This document shows, in pieces, positions 1 through 9,355 of a stretch of 64,000 nucleotides of DNA. The notes beneath the pieces were generated by a model. That model was not told the origin of the DNA. It did not search any database and saw only the letters and a program-made list of their open reading frames with translations. Within the stretch, counting starts at the first letter, position 1. Each line of letters starts with the position of its first letter. The DNA lies in contig CAXXUG010000019.1 in NCBI GenBank assembly GCA_963664835.2, forward strand, positions 1-64,000. Reading direction: 5' to 3'. The translations under genes were made by a program, and so were the position numbers. Source of the DNA: G963664835 sp963664835. GTDB taxonomy: Bacteria > Chloroflexota > UBA6077 > FW602-bin22 > JBCLEL01.

Positions 1-639
1 GGAATCTTTAGCCTCGAAATGTCGGTCGATCAGGTGGCGCAGAGGTTGCTGTCGATGCAGGCTAAAGTCGACTCCCACAGAATTCGATCTGGGTTGATCG
101 ACGAAGTCGAATGGAGCCGGATCTCGGAGGCGTTCGGCGAACTGTCGGAGGCACCACTGTTCATCGATGACGCCGCGAATAGCACGGTGCTGGAGTTGCG
201 ACTGAAAGCGCGCCGGCTCAAGGCGGAGCAGGACATCGATCTAATCATCGTCGACTACCTGCAGCTGATGCAGGGTCGCGCACGGGAAAACCGGGTGCAG
301 GAAGTGTCGGAGATCTCGCGCGGACTGAAGGCGTTGGCCCGCGAGTTAGACATACCCGTCATCGCGTTGTCGCAGCTCTCTAGGGCGGTAGAAACGCGAC
401 AAGACCACCGCCCAATTCTGAGCGACCTGCGAGAGAGCGGAAGCATCGAGCAAGACGCGGACATTGTGATGTTCACCCATCGTGAGGAGCTTTACGATAC
501 AAACACCGAGAAGCGAAACATCGCGGACATAATAGTCGCGAAACACCGCAACGGGCCAACCGGACAGATTCCATTGCGATTCTTCCAGTCGCAGACGAGG
601 TTCGCGGACCTGGAGCTTTACCGGGGAGAAGACCAGTAG
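1..639 (+). CDS. dnaB: Replicative DNA helicase DnaB, C-terminal part (5' end outside window)
   Basis: This is the C-terminal RecA-like motor of the hexameric helicase that unwinds DNA at the replication fork. The frame is open from base 1 (GIFSLEMS, before the first internal Met), so the start and Walker A lie upstream. Visible DnaB motifs are IIVDYLQLMQG (Walker B region), VIALSQLSRAVE (Q/sensor motif), SDLRESGSIEQDAD, and IIVAKHRNGPTG followed by LRF near the end, which carries the arginine-finger/DNA-binding region. It ends 10 bp before the convergent ribBA stop. Family assignment is firm; only the missing N-terminus is uncertain. Confidence 0.96.
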   Translation, partial: GIFSLEMSVDQVAQRLLSMQAKVDSHRIRSGLIDEVEWSRISEAFGELSEAPLFIDDAANSTVLELRLKARRLKAEQDIDLIIVDYLQLMQGRARENRVQEVSEISRGLKALARELDIPVIALSQLSRAVETRQDHRPILSDLRESGSIEQDADIVMFTHREELYDTNTEKRNIADIIVAKHRNGPTGQIPLRFFQSQTRFADLELYRGEDQ

Positions 640-649
640 ACGGCCGGGA

Positions 650-1909
650 CTAGATAACGCCGTCTTGGCGCGAGCGGAGGACCTCTTCCTCCTCCGCGGC
701 GACCTGCTCGACCAACTCCAACAGGTGGCCGAGCTTTTCCTTCTTCGCCCTCAGATACTCCCTGTTGGAGGAGTTCGTCGGAGTGAGCAGAGGAATCCGC
801 TCGACTTCGAGTCCGTAACCCTGGAGTCCGGTGAACTTGCGTGGATTATTGCTCAGCAACTTCATCCGGCGAATTCCGAGATCGACAACTATCTGCGCGC
901 CTATACCATAGTGACGCATGTCCGCCGGGAATCCAAGCTCGGCATTGGCCTCGACGGTGTCCCGGCCGAGGTCCTGGAGCTCATAAGCCTTGATCTTGTT
1001 GTGCAAGCCGATGCCCCGCCCTTCGTGACCCCGGAGATAGACGATGGCGCCTTTACCAGTTCGGCCGATGATCTTGAAGGCCTGGCGCAGTTGAGAGCCG
1101 CAATCGCAGCGCCTGGAAGCGAACACGTCGCCGGTGAGGCACTCGGATTGAACCCGGACCAGTGTCGGCTCGTCTCCGTTGATTTCTCCTTTGACTACCG
1201 CGACGTGTTGGTCCCCATTGATGATGTCCTGATAGCCAATGATGGAGAACTCACCGTAATCGGTTGGCAACCGGGCATGTGAGATCCGGTTGACTAGCTT
1301 CTCTCTTCGGCGCCGGTAATCGATCAATTGGGCGACGCTGACAATAGTGAGGTTGTGCTTGGCCGCGAACTGTTCCAGATCTGGCATGCGCGACATCGTG
1401 CCGTCGTCGTTCATGATCTCGCAGATGACGCCGGCGGGGTAGAAGCCGGCCAATTTTGCGAGGTCGACCGAAGCTTCGGTCTGGCCGGCGCGCACGAGCA
1501 CGCCACCTTCCCGGTAACGGAGCGGAAACGTATGTCCTGGACGCAGGAAGTCCGCCGGGCCGGACTTGGGGTCGATCAACTCCTTGATTGTGGCGGCCCG
1601 ATCATGGGCGGAAATGCCGGTGGTCACCCTGCCCCTTGCTTCGACCGAGATGCAGAACGCTGTTGAGAATTTCGAGGTATTGTCTGGCACCATCAGTGGG
1701 ATTTGGAGCTGGTCCAAGCGTGCCCCGGGCATGGCGACGCATATCAATCCACGACCATGGGTGGCCATGAAGTTGATGGCTTCGGGCGTGACCTTCTCGG
1801 CGGCGATCGCCAGGTCGCCCTCATTTTCGCGATCTTCGTCATCGACGATTATCACGAGCTTTCCCTGCTTGTATTCTTCCAGGGCCTGCTCTATTGTGGC
1901 CGTTGGCAT
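650..1909 (-). CDS. ribBA: Bifunctional 3,4-dihydroxy-2-butanone-4-phosphate synthase / GTP cyclohydrolase II
   Basis: This 419-residue fusion makes both precursors of riboflavin. Residues 1-205 are DHBP synthase, with the acidic loop DDEDRENEGD (23-32) and RPGHTFPL (123-130), which form the ribulose-5-phosphate/Mg site. Residues 206-400 are GTP cyclohydrolase II, with zinc ligands C257, C268 and C270 in CLTGDVFASRRCDC and the downstream RGHEGRGIG loop. The ATG start has GGAG 8 nt upstream. It lies downstream of ribD on the same strand with a 212-bp gap. No riboflavin synthase or lumazine synthase gene lies between them, unlike the common rib operon. Confidence 0.96.
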   Translation of the reverse strand: MPTATIEQALEEYKQGKLVIIVDDEDRENEGDLAIAAEKVTPEAINFMATHGRGLICVAMPGARLDQLQIPLMVPDNTSKFSTAFCISVEARGRVTTGISAHDRAATIKELIDPKSGPADFLRPGHTFPLRYREGGVLVRAGQTEASVDLAKLAGFYPAGVICEIMNDDGTMSRMPDLEQFAAKHNLTIVSVAQLIDYRRRREKLVNRISHARLPTDYGEFSIIGYQDIINGDQHVAVVKGEINGDEPTLVRVQSECLTGDVFASRRCDCGSQLRQAFKIIGRTGKGAIVYLRGHEGRGIGLHNKIKAYELQDLGRDTVEANAELGFPADMRHYGIGAQIVVDLGIRRMKLLSNNPRKFTGLQGYGLEVERIPLLTPTNSSNREYLRAKKEKLGHLLELVEQVAAEEEEVLRSRQDGVI

Positions 1910-2121
1910 TCGTTAAGCTCCGATCTCAGGCGGGTCAGACGCCCTATCGAACCAAATCCAGCCAGCCTTACCTGGAACTGATATGGCTCCGATCTCCGTG
2001 TTCGATAATTTCCAAGTGTAACGCACTCAGCCTGCTTTGAAGACATCTTGGTGATACCCGCCGCGGTCAAGTGACACGGACACAAGGTCATCGTCGGATC
2101 CAGGTATCGGCCCCGCCTCCC

Positions 2122-3291
2122 CTACTGCTCGGGTGAATGCCAATGCGTCCTCCGCCATTCAGATCCAATTTCGGCGGCAAGCAAAGCATCGGACCCTATC
2201 TGCCTCACTGTTACCTTCGATACATCTAGATGTTCGAGCGAAGAGAATCCCTCGCCGCCTACCGCTGGCACTGCCATTCGACCGCCTATGACTTTGGCGC
2301 CTACAAAGGCCCATATCTCGTCTACCAGTCCGGCGGCGAGAAAGTTCCAGTGGGTTTCGCCTCCTCCTTCTACCAGCACTTCGTTCACGCCCTGCTTAGC
2401 CAGCCATTCTAGTATCCAGCAGGCGACCGTCGAGGGTTCATCGGATGGTACCGCGACAAACTCGACGCCGGCAAAGATCAGCCGGTCCAGCCTTTCTCTC
2501 GGAGCATTGGGGCCGAAGGCTATGACGGTGCGATCTTGATCATCCGACCGGACTAATCGAGCGTCGACTGGCGTACGCGCCCGGGGATCAAGCACGACTC
2601 TGAGCGGGTTTGGACGCGTCGGCCGGTGGGGTCTAGGATGCCTCGGAGTCAACTGAGGATCGTCTGCCAACACAGTACCGACGCCGATGACAATGGCGTC
2701 TACGTGGTCTCTCAGATCGTGTGCCAGTTCGCGAGACTCCCTCGACGTAATCCACTTACTTTGGCCGTTGCTCGTTGCGGTTTTACCGTCGAGGCTCATA
2801 GCCCACTTGCTAGTTACGAAGGGCTGGCCGACCGATAGGCGCTTGGCGTAGCCGGCTATTGGCCGGCGAAAGCGGGCGCCATCGTCGATGTCGGTGGATA
2901 TGCCAGCCTCGGCCAGGTTTGCAATGCCCTTGCCCCCTACCGCCGGGTTGGGATCGATCATGCCCACGCTGACGCGGGCTATGCCGGCTTCGATTATGGC
3001 ATCGGTGCAAGGGGGCGTGAGGCCGTGAGTACAGCAGGGCTCGAGCGTCACGTACATATGAGCACCTCGGGCCCGGGGGCCGGCGCGTTTCAGGGCGACG
3101 ATCTCGGCGTGGTCTTCGCCGGCTGGCTGAGTGTGGCCCACCGCGATAACCTCGGCGTCCTTCGCTATCACCGCGCCCACCGGGGGATTTGGAGCGGTGC
3201 GCCCTCGGGCCTTGTCCGCCTCCATCAACGCAAGGGCAAGTAAATCATCGTCGGGAGACCGGCCGGAGTTGGATGCGGGAGATTCTTTCAC
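2122..3291 (-). CDS. ribD: Riboflavin biosynthesis deaminase/reductase RibD
   Basis: This 389-residue bifunctional enzyme deaminates and then reduces the pyrimidine product of GTP cyclohydrolase II. The N-terminal cytidine-deaminase-like domain has H61-A-E63 and the zinc cysteines C86 and C95 in EPCCTHGLTPPC. The C-terminal reductase domain begins near FVTSKWAMSLDGKTA and contains WITS, VDAIVIGVGTVLADDP and LVEGGGETHWNFL, typical of the DHFR-like RibD-C fold. The start is a GTG (GTG AAA GAA) with a modest AGG upstream. It is probably co-transcribed with ribBA. No FMN-riboswitch sequence was recognised in the leader. Confidence 0.95.
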   Translation of the reverse strand: MKESPASNSGRSPDDDLLALALMEADKARGRTAPNPPVGAVIAKDAEVIAVGHTQPAGEDHAEIVALKRAGPRARGAHMYVTLEPCCTHGLTPPCTDAIIEAGIARVSVGMIDPNPAVGGKGIANLAEAGISTDIDDGARFRRPIAGYAKRLSVGQPFVTSKWAMSLDGKTATSNGQSKWITSRESRELAHDLRDHVDAIVIGVGTVLADDPQLTPRHPRPHRPTRPNPLRVVLDPRARTPVDARLVRSDDQDRTVIAFGPNAPRERLDRLIFAGVEFVAVPSDEPSTVACWILEWLAKQGVNEVLVEGGGETHWNFLAAGLVDEIWAFVGAKVIGGRMAVPAVGGEGFSSLEHLDVSKVTVRQIGSDALLAAEIGSEWRRTHWHSPEQ

Positions 3292-3610
3292 GGAACCTAT
3301 CTAACTGTTTCGTCAATGGCACCGAACCCAGTGTTCGATCTGGTGGTGATTGTACGCAGCGGGTACCGAGGCGACAAATCTCGGTACGATACTCCGCGCC
3401 GGACTGAGTTATGTCCGAGGAGATTGCTACACGCCTCGTCTTGGAGAGATCGCAATTCGTTCCATAGAGCCGGCGGCTCCGGGAACCTACTCCTCCGGGT
3501 TTGCGCCTGCTCGCGACGTGGTGCTAACATCGACTCTGGGAGAGGTCCCCGGTTAATCAAGTTCGGGTGAATGACGTTCGCTATGCATACAAGCCAGTAA
3601 CGAATTCGAG
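3292..3610. other. Divergent intergenic region, no gene recognised
   Basis: This 319-bp gap separates ribD (minus) from the zinc-ribbon gene (plus), so it should hold two divergent promoters. The short ORFs here have no recognisable protein features. I saw no RFN (FMN riboswitch) core on the minus strand and no strong hairpin. Confidence 0.5.
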
Positions 3611-4315
3611 ATGCCGTTACCACAACAGCTATTCAGCCTGCAGAAGCTCGACACAGATCTTGACCTGCTCAATGCGAGGCTCACCGAGATCCGGGCGAGC
3701 CGAGAAGAGAGCGATGAATTGGTCCGTGCCCGTAACGAGGTAGAAGCGAGGGACGAGGTATTACGGCAACTCGAGGCTACGCTAAAGGACCTCGAATGGA
3801 CGGTGTCGGACCTAACGGCCAAGATCGAGCGCAATGAAGGCAAGCTATATGGGGGCAGGATACAGAATCCCAAGGAGCTAGACGGGTTCAGGCGGGAGGT
3901 TGAGATCGACCGGGCCCGGCGCAGCAGGCTGGAGGACGAGGTTCTGGATGGCATGGCCACTCAAGAAGACGAAGAAGGCGCACAAGTTCGGGCGCGAGAG
4001 CGGCTTGTCACGATACTGGGCCGGTGGCAGGCCCATCAAGTAGATCTAAACGAAGAAGAATCAGGGGTCAGCGAGCGCGTCGGGCACCTAACGTCGGAGC
4101 GTGGTCAACTGTTACTCCAGATTCCGGCTCAATCAAGGTCGGCGTACGAAAGGCTACGCAAGATTCGCAGAGGCCTAGCCGTCGCAACCATAGATCGCAA
4201 CAATTGCGGTGGTTGCAGACTCGCGCTTCCAGTCGTGATCGTTCAGAGGGTCCGGCGTAACAACGACCAAGTCAATTGTCCCAGCTGCGGCCGGTTTCTG
4301 GTATTGGGCGCGTAG
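3611..4315 (+). CDS. Coiled-coil C4 zinc-ribbon protein (DUF164/zf-RING_7 family)
   Basis: This 234-residue protein has a long charged, Leu-heptad coiled coil over about residues 10-185 and a C-terminal zinc ribbon with C199-x2-C202 and C223-x2-C226. The conserved family segment GGRIQNPKELDGFRREVE starts near residue 81. The family is widespread and thought to bind nucleic acid or act as a chaperone or regulatory scaffold; its exact role is unsettled. It stands alone here, between ribD and the groEL terminator. Confidence 0.85.
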   Translation: MPLPQQLFSLQKLDTDLDLLNARLTEIRASREESDELVRARNEVEARDEVLRQLEATLKDLEWTVSDLTAKIERNEGKLYGGRIQNPKELDGFRREVEIDRARRSRLEDEVLDGMATQEDEEGAQVRARERLVTILGRWQAHQVDLNEEESGVSERVGHLTSERGQLLLQIPAQSRSAYERLRKIRRGLAVATIDRNNCGGCRLALPVVIVQRVRRNNDQVNCPSCGRFLVLGA

Positions 4316-4454
4316 CACCGGACAGAGTCCCGCGGGAGCGGCTAGGCCAGCTCTCACGTCCGCCTGTAGAGTCAATGTGCGACGGATCCGGGTTTTCTGA
4401 AGCCAAGGATACATGCCGTCACTAAGCTTGATGGCCGTCATCCAAGAATGACAA

Positions 4455-4485
4455 ACGGGGGATCGATTGTGATCCGATCCCCCGT
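4455..4485 (-). terminator. Intrinsic terminator downstream of groEL (possibly bidirectional)
   Basis: There is a perfect 11-bp stem, ACGGGGGATCG pairing with CGATCCCCCGT, around a 9-nt loop. On the minus strand it lies 65 bp beyond the groEL stop and is followed by TTTG, a weak U tract. It also lies 140 bp after the zinc-ribbon gene on the plus strand, so it may insulate both convergent transcripts. Confidence 0.75.
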
Positions 4486-4549
4486 CCGATTTACGCTGCT
4501 GTATGAATCGCGCGAACGAGACCGTATCGGTCGATGTTCGAGACGGTAG

Positions 4550-6208
4550 CTACATTCCCATACCCATGGGGCCTGGCCCATGGCTGTGACCGTGAGCTGC
4601 CGCGGGAGGTGCCTCTTCCTCGGGAATGTCGGTGATCAGAGCCTCTGTGCTCAAGATCATCCCCGCAATCGACGCGGCGTTCTCTACCGCACTGCGGGTG
4701 ACCTTCGCAGGATCGATGATGCCCATGGTCACCAGATCGGTGTACTGATTGGAGACCACGTCATAGCCGTGGGTCTCGTTACCGTCATTGTGATGGAGAC
4801 GGCGCACATTCTCGACAACGACCGATCCGTCCAAGCCGGCATTGGCGACAATCTGTCTCAGGGGCTCCTCCAGAGCACGTCGAACTATGTCGACGCCAAC
4901 TCCTTCGTCGCCCTCCAAGCTCAGACTATCGAGGGAGCCCAGGGCGTTGATCAGAGCCACGCCGCCGCCGGTGACTATTCCCTCTTCGACCGCGGCACGA
5001 GTAGCGGAGAGTGCATCTTCCACTCGGTGCTTCTTTTCTTTGAGCTCAACTTCAGTGGCCGCACCTACCTTGAGCACAGCGACTCCGCCGGAAAGCTTTG
5101 CCAGTCTCTCTTGCAGTTTTTCCCGGTCGTAGTCCGAGGTGGTCTCCTCAGCCTGGGCCTTGATGGCACTCATTCGGGCGACGATTTCTTCCTGGGTACC
5201 CTTGCCCTCGACAATGGTGGTCTCATCCTTGGTCGCGGTGACTCGCCTGGCCTGGCCCAGGTCGGCGAGCGTCGCCGATTCGAGACGCCTGCCGGTTTCC
5301 TCGGAGAGTACCTGGCCGCCGGTCAACACGGCGATATCTGCCAACATCTCCTTGCGCCGGTCTCCAAAGCCAGGGGCTTTGACCGCGAGTACGTTCAGTG
5401 TCCCTCGCAACTTGTTAACTACCATAGTCGCGAGCGCCTCGCCTTCGACGTCCTCGGCGAGGATCAACAGCCCTTTTTGACCGCTTTGTATCAGCTTTTC
5501 GAGAACGGGAACAACATCTGCAATAGCGGTCAGCTTCTTGTCGGTGAGCAAGATGTGGGGATCTTCCAGCGTCGCTTCGGTCCGCTCCTGGTTGGTGACC
5601 AGGTATGGGGAGATGTAGCCTCGGTCGAACGACATCCCTTCGACGAACTCGGTCTCGAAGCGGAGTCCACGCGACTCTTCTACTGTGATTACGCCATCCT
5701 TGCCGACCCGATCCATAACCTCAGCGATGAGGTCTCCGATCTCCCTGTCGGCGGCGGATATAGAGGCAATGTGAGCTATGTCGTCCTTGCCCTCTACCGG
5801 CTTGGCGTTTTCCTTGATCCGTTCTACGACGACGTTCGACGCGCTTTCGATACCCCTCTTTAGAAGCATCGGATTCGCGCCGGCCGCCACGTTGCGCAGG
5901 CCATGGGTCACCATCGATTGTGCGAGGACGGTTGCAGTCGTGGTGCCATCGCCGGCGACATCGTTCGTCTTGGTGGCCGCTTCTTTGAGCAGCTGAGCGC
6001 CCATGTTTTCGAACGGCTCCGGCAACTCGATCTCCTTGGCCACGGTAACACCGTCGTGACTGACCGTGGGAGCGCCCCATTTCTTGCTGATTGCAACGTT
6101 ACGCCCCTTGGGGCCAAGGGTAGTCTTCACTGTGTCGGCCATGAGGTCGATTCCGCGCTTGAGTGCGCGCCGAGCCTCTTCATCAAATACTAGTTGTTTG
6201 CCCGCCAT
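4550..6208 (-). CDS. groEL: Chaperonin GroEL (60 kDa)
   Basis: This cytosolic ATP-dependent chaperonin works with GroES. From the ATG at 6208 (GGAGGG 8 nt upstream) it encodes 552 residues. A TTG two codons earlier is possible but less likely. Hallmarks are the N-terminal KQLVFDEEARRALKRG, the nucleotide loop TLGPKGRNVAI, VAGDGTTTATVLAQ and VGAATEVELKEKKHRVEDAL. The C-terminal tail is Gly/Met-rich but also contains HGHSHG rather than a pure GGM repeat. It lies 39 bp downstream of groES in one operon. I found no CIRCE element upstream of the operon. Confidence 0.98.
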   Translation of the reverse strand: MAGKQLVFDEEARRALKRGIDLMADTVKTTLGPKGRNVAISKKWGAPTVSHDGVTVAKEIELPEPFENMGAQLLKEAATKTNDVAGDGTTTATVLAQSMVTHGLRNVAAGANPMLLKRGIESASNVVVERIKENAKPVEGKDDIAHIASISAADREIGDLIAEVMDRVGKDGVITVEESRGLRFETEFVEGMSFDRGYISPYLVTNQERTEATLEDPHILLTDKKLTAIADVVPVLEKLIQSGQKGLLILAEDVEGEALATMVVNKLRGTLNVLAVKAPGFGDRRKEMLADIAVLTGGQVLSEETGRRLESATLADLGQARRVTATKDETTIVEGKGTQEEIVARMSAIKAQAEETTSDYDREKLQERLAKLSGGVAVLKVGAATEVELKEKKHRVEDALSATRAAVEEGIVTGGGVALINALGSLDSLSLEGDEGVGVDIVRRALEEPLRQIVANAGLDGSVVVENVRRLHHNDGNETHGYDVVSNQYTDLVTMGIIDPAKVTRSAVENAASIAGMILSTEALITDIPEEEAPPAAAHGHSHGPGPMGMGM

Positions 6209-6247
6209 TATCAAGACCCTCCAATCGGTCGGTTATTCGTGTCCTTG

Positions 6248-6541
6248 CTACTCTACGACGGCAAGTACGTCTGATTCGCGGAGAATTAGGACTTCCTCGT
6301 CACCGAGACTGTACTCAGTACCGGCAAATTTTGCATAGATTACTGTATCGCCTTTATTTACCTCGATAGGAAGAGTCTTTCCCTCTTCCGTAACTTGTCC
6401 GGGACCCACTGCGACGACAGTTCCCTGTTGGGGCTTTTCAGCAGCGGTATCCGGCAATACCAACCCACTAGCCGTTGTTTCTTCCCGCTCCATCGGCTTG
6501 ACAACCAGCCTGTCTCCGAGCGGACGCAACTCCTTTGCCAT
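6248..6541 (-). CDS. groES: Co-chaperonin GroES (10 kDa)
   Basis: This 97-residue lid protein caps the GroEL ring. It starts MAKELRPLGDRLVVKP, has the mobile loop near EETTASGLVLPDTAAEKPQQG, and ends ESDVLAVVE. The ribosome binding site AAAGGAG lies 10 nt before the ATG. It is the first gene of the groES-groEL operon. The 266 bp between it and the glycosyltransferase stop must hold the heat-shock promoter, but no CIRCE inverted repeat or clear HAIR element is visible. Confidence 0.98.
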   Translation of the reverse strand: MAKELRPLGDRLVVKPMEREETTASGLVLPDTAAEKPQQGTVVAVGPGQVTEEGKTLPIEVNKGDTVIYAKFAGTEYSLGDEEVLILRESDVLAVVE

Positions 6542-6807
6542 TGTTGAGATACTCCTTTGACCAGTTTTCTGGCAGCGACTTCGGTGTGTGCGCTGACTGC
6601 ATGTTTATTTGACAGCAATGATGCCAGACAATTGTTAGATTAGCATATGAAGCCGGTAGGTGGTCTATCAGAAGCGCAATTGGAATCTGAAGATCACCGG
6701 TTGTGTCAGCCTAGACAAGTCCGATTGAGGTCAGGTGCGGCGCCGCAAGCCAACAATTGGAGAGCGAGGCTCGTTCGTGACGGCGATACGCCGGCGGATT
6801 AGAGTAT

Positions 6808-9045
6808 TCATTTGCGCCACTGAAACTCCGGTCCGTATTTCAATTCTGAAGCGACGCCTCCTTTGGACACTGCGAATACTCGAACTTCCACACGGGCGGG
6901 CGACTCCTCCCCAAGCATTTTAGGTGGAAACATCAATTCGAACCCGGACCTGATCAAGGCATCATCATCGAAGTGGATTGCTACGTCCTCTCGGGCGAAC
7001 TTTGGGGGTCCCGCGTAAATGACTCTTCCATTAGCAAGTACCAGGATCTCCGCAGCGGGCTGTGACTGCTCGATATCGGCGGCCCATCCCGTGATGAACG
7101 CCATTGTGACACCACTTTTAGAGGTCTCCAGTTTTCCCTTGTCTACGGTGCCATCCACTGCCCCAGGAACGACTGGGATGACGTGACCCTCCGCGTTGGC
7201 AAGAGCTACCGTACCGTTCGATACCGAGACCGAATAATCGCTTTCCACGGCGCGTTCAACGAATGTTACTCCGAGCGGAGCTCCTATCCTTCCCAGAATA
7301 CCCCACAAATCGACAGGCTCGATCACCGATCTGGTACGGAGGTCGCGATCGGCGAAACGCTGAATGGCCCAGCGAGAGTCGGCGACTTCAAAGGGCATCC
7401 ACAGGTTGGGGCCCAGTTTCAGTGCGTAGTTTGCGAGGTCAAGCGCCGTAGCCTCGCTGGGGGTTGGAGGGAAGAGCATGAAGTTGACGCCGCGCTCTCG
7501 CAAGTATCCGGGAGGTGGGTAGCGGTCATGGGCCATTTGCCGCTGGGAATTTTCGAGTATCACTGGATTACGCGCCACGGTCGCGTCAGTCAACCCATGG
7601 AAATCGACGACCTTTAGGTCTGGGACGAAATAGGGTTGGATTCCCACGCCGTCGTTGGCCATTAGGGCATCGTCGGGGATGATCCCGCGCGATGCCTCCT
7701 CATAAGGCATCCACTTGCTTATTCGCTCGTTAGCGACGTAGCGGTGTTCTGTGATCCGGACGCCTACACTTTGCAACCCCGACTGCCTTCGCAAGTCGTT
7801 GGAAATGGCGACGAATACTGGCATAAGTGGTGCCGAGAGCAACCATCCGGCGTTCTCCTCATCGAGATCGACATACAGTCGGCCGACAGGCTCACGAACC
7901 ATCATCGCGGCGCCTTCGAACAGCACGACGCCCTGAAGCGCACTGGAATAGAACAGAATGGGCACGAACAACAGTACTGCGTAGAATGGCGGATTTAATC
8001 GCCAACGCAGAATTCGGATCTGCCGAACACCGGCCGAAATCTGGGAGCCAAGGTGGGCAATGCCCTCGGCCGCGGGAGGGGCCAATAGAGGCCAGTAGAA
8101 GTCCAAGGGGCGAAACTCGAAGTGGTCGCCGCCAATTTGCAGAATGTAGGCCATGTGGGCCCCCAAGCAGAGGAGCACGAGGCCGTAAATGGAATCTTTG
8201 TAGATTCTCCAACGAACGCGCAGGGCAAGGTATGTGAGCGGCAAGAGTATATACAGCCCGGTCTCGAGCGCGGCGGCTACAAGATAGCGAAACCCGGACT
8301 CGTACCAGGGTCGAATGTGCTTAGCGTAGTAAGTATTGGGTAGCCATTCGCCGTAGTACGCGTAGCGGAATATGAAATGGGCGGCCACCAAGATGGCAAA
8401 TGGCGCCACCAGGGCGGCTAGTTCGCGCCAATCCAGGCGTCGGGTCGCGACGAAGCGCTGAGCGGCAAACCAGGTGAAGCAGCAGGCGGCAATCAGTGGG
8501 CCTTCGGGTCTGGTCAAGGCGGCCGCGGAGAGGCTGAGCGAGGCTAGGAGCAATCCCCTGCGACTGTCGTTATGAACAGCCAAGCAGACGACGGCGAGAA
8601 GTACGAAGAAAGTGAACTGCCTAGTTTCGAGGCCACCGCCCGAAGTCCAGACGGCGAACGTGGCGCTGGAGCAAAGGAGGCCGAGGCTCATCCAGGCGAT
8701 GAGTCCACTGTCGTGCCGCAATGGGGATCTGGCGATCCACCACAGCATAACAGCTATGGTGCCAATCGTGTAGGCAACGGACAGGTATGGAGCGGCGTGC
8801 TCTGGCCGCACGCCGAGTATGCCCCAGATCGTGGCCAGCTCGAGAATCCAGAGGAAATTGGAATAGCCCTCTACGTACTCGCCGGGATTGAAGACGAGGC
8901 CGTGGCCTTCAAGGAGATTCCGGACATAGCGAAAGCTGATGAAGGCATCGTCGGTCAGAAACCATGACACGCTGGTAAGCCAACCCAGAAGCACGAACCA
9001 AGGAAGACAGGAAGACACGCGGGTCAGGGTTGTCGTGCGCAACAA
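6808..9045 (-). CDS. Polytopic GT-C-type glycosyltransferase (AftB-like)
   Basis: This 745-residue inner-membrane protein has many hydrophobic helices in its N-terminal ~400 residues and a long soluble C-terminal domain. Just after the first helix is DDAFISFRYVRNLLEGHG with EGYSNFLW shortly after. This resembles mycobacterial AftB-type polyprenyl-phosphate-sugar transferases, whose conserved Asp pair sits in the first periplasmic loop. Translation appears to start at TTG (AAGGA 12 nt upstream). It probably transfers a sugar from a lipid carrier to an envelope glycan. Donor and acceptor cannot be told, and no other envelope gene is adjacent. Confidence 0.75.
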   Translation of the reverse strand: MLRTTTLTRVSSCLPWFVLLGWLTSVSWFLTDDAFISFRYVRNLLEGHGLVFNPGEYVEGYSNFLWILELATIWGILGVRPEHAAPYLSVAYTIGTIAVMLWWIARSPLRHDSGLIAWMSLGLLCSSATFAVWTSGGGLETRQFTFFVLLAVVCLAVHNDSRRGLLLASLSLSAAALTRPEGPLIAACCFTWFAAQRFVATRRLDWRELAALVAPFAILVAAHFIFRYAYYGEWLPNTYYAKHIRPWYESGFRYLVAAALETGLYILLPLTYLALRVRWRIYKDSIYGLVLLCLGAHMAYILQIGGDHFEFRPLDFYWPLLAPPAAEGIAHLGSQISAGVRQIRILRWRLNPPFYAVLLFVPILFYSSALQGVVLFEGAAMMVREPVGRLYVDLDEENAGWLLSAPLMPVFVAISNDLRRQSGLQSVGVRITEHRYVANERISKWMPYEEASRGIIPDDALMANDGVGIQPYFVPDLKVVDFHGLTDATVARNPVILENSQRQMAHDRYPPPGYLRERGVNFMLFPPTPSEATALDLANYALKLGPNLWMPFEVADSRWAIQRFADRDLRTRSVIEPVDLWGILGRIGAPLGVTFVERAVESDYSVSVSNGTVALANAEGHVIPVVPGAVDGTVDKGKLETSKSGVTMAFITGWAADIEQSQPAAEILVLANGRVIYAGPPKFAREDVAIHFDDDALIRSGFELMFPPKMLGEESPARVEVRVFAVSKGGVASELKYGPEFQWRK

Positions 9046-9355
9046 GGTCTATTGTTTCCTTGCTGATATGGGATTGGGGGTTGTTGACAAGACAAATCTC
9101 GGTCTAGGGCGAGCAACAAAGTCAGGGTGAGCGATAGTATCGTGCAGGGAGGCGACATTGGCAATGGAGAGGTCTAGGCTGCTGCATCGAGGAGGGCAAA
9201 CTCGAAGACTCCGGCTACCTGAGCAAGTGTTAAGACTGCTCACGATTCGGCGACACCAAAACCAGAAGTGCAATGCCCACAAGCCCAGGAGTTTGGCGTT
9301 AATCCCGACACCTTCGGTCAAATTCACGCTTAGACACTACTGGGGTTAGCCGAGG
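9046..9355. other. Intergenic region, nothing recognised
   Basis: This 310-bp stretch lies between two minus-strand genes. Short ORFs on both strands lack recognisable features, and I saw no hairpin or repeat. Confidence 0.5.

Noticed and set aside
3292..3610. Possible FMN riboswitch before ribD
   Set aside because: The conserved RFN core (GGGGCAGGGTGAAA-like and GACCGGCGGT-like) is absent on the minus strand.
4580..5863. 427-residue open frame antisense to groEL
   Set aside because: It lies wholly opposite groEL, which has full family motifs; long antisense frames are common over conserved high-GC genes.
6542..6807. CIRCE or HAIR element before groES
   Set aside because: No TTAGCACTC/GAGTGCTAA pair and no CTTGAGT-N7-ACTCAAG-like site could be found.
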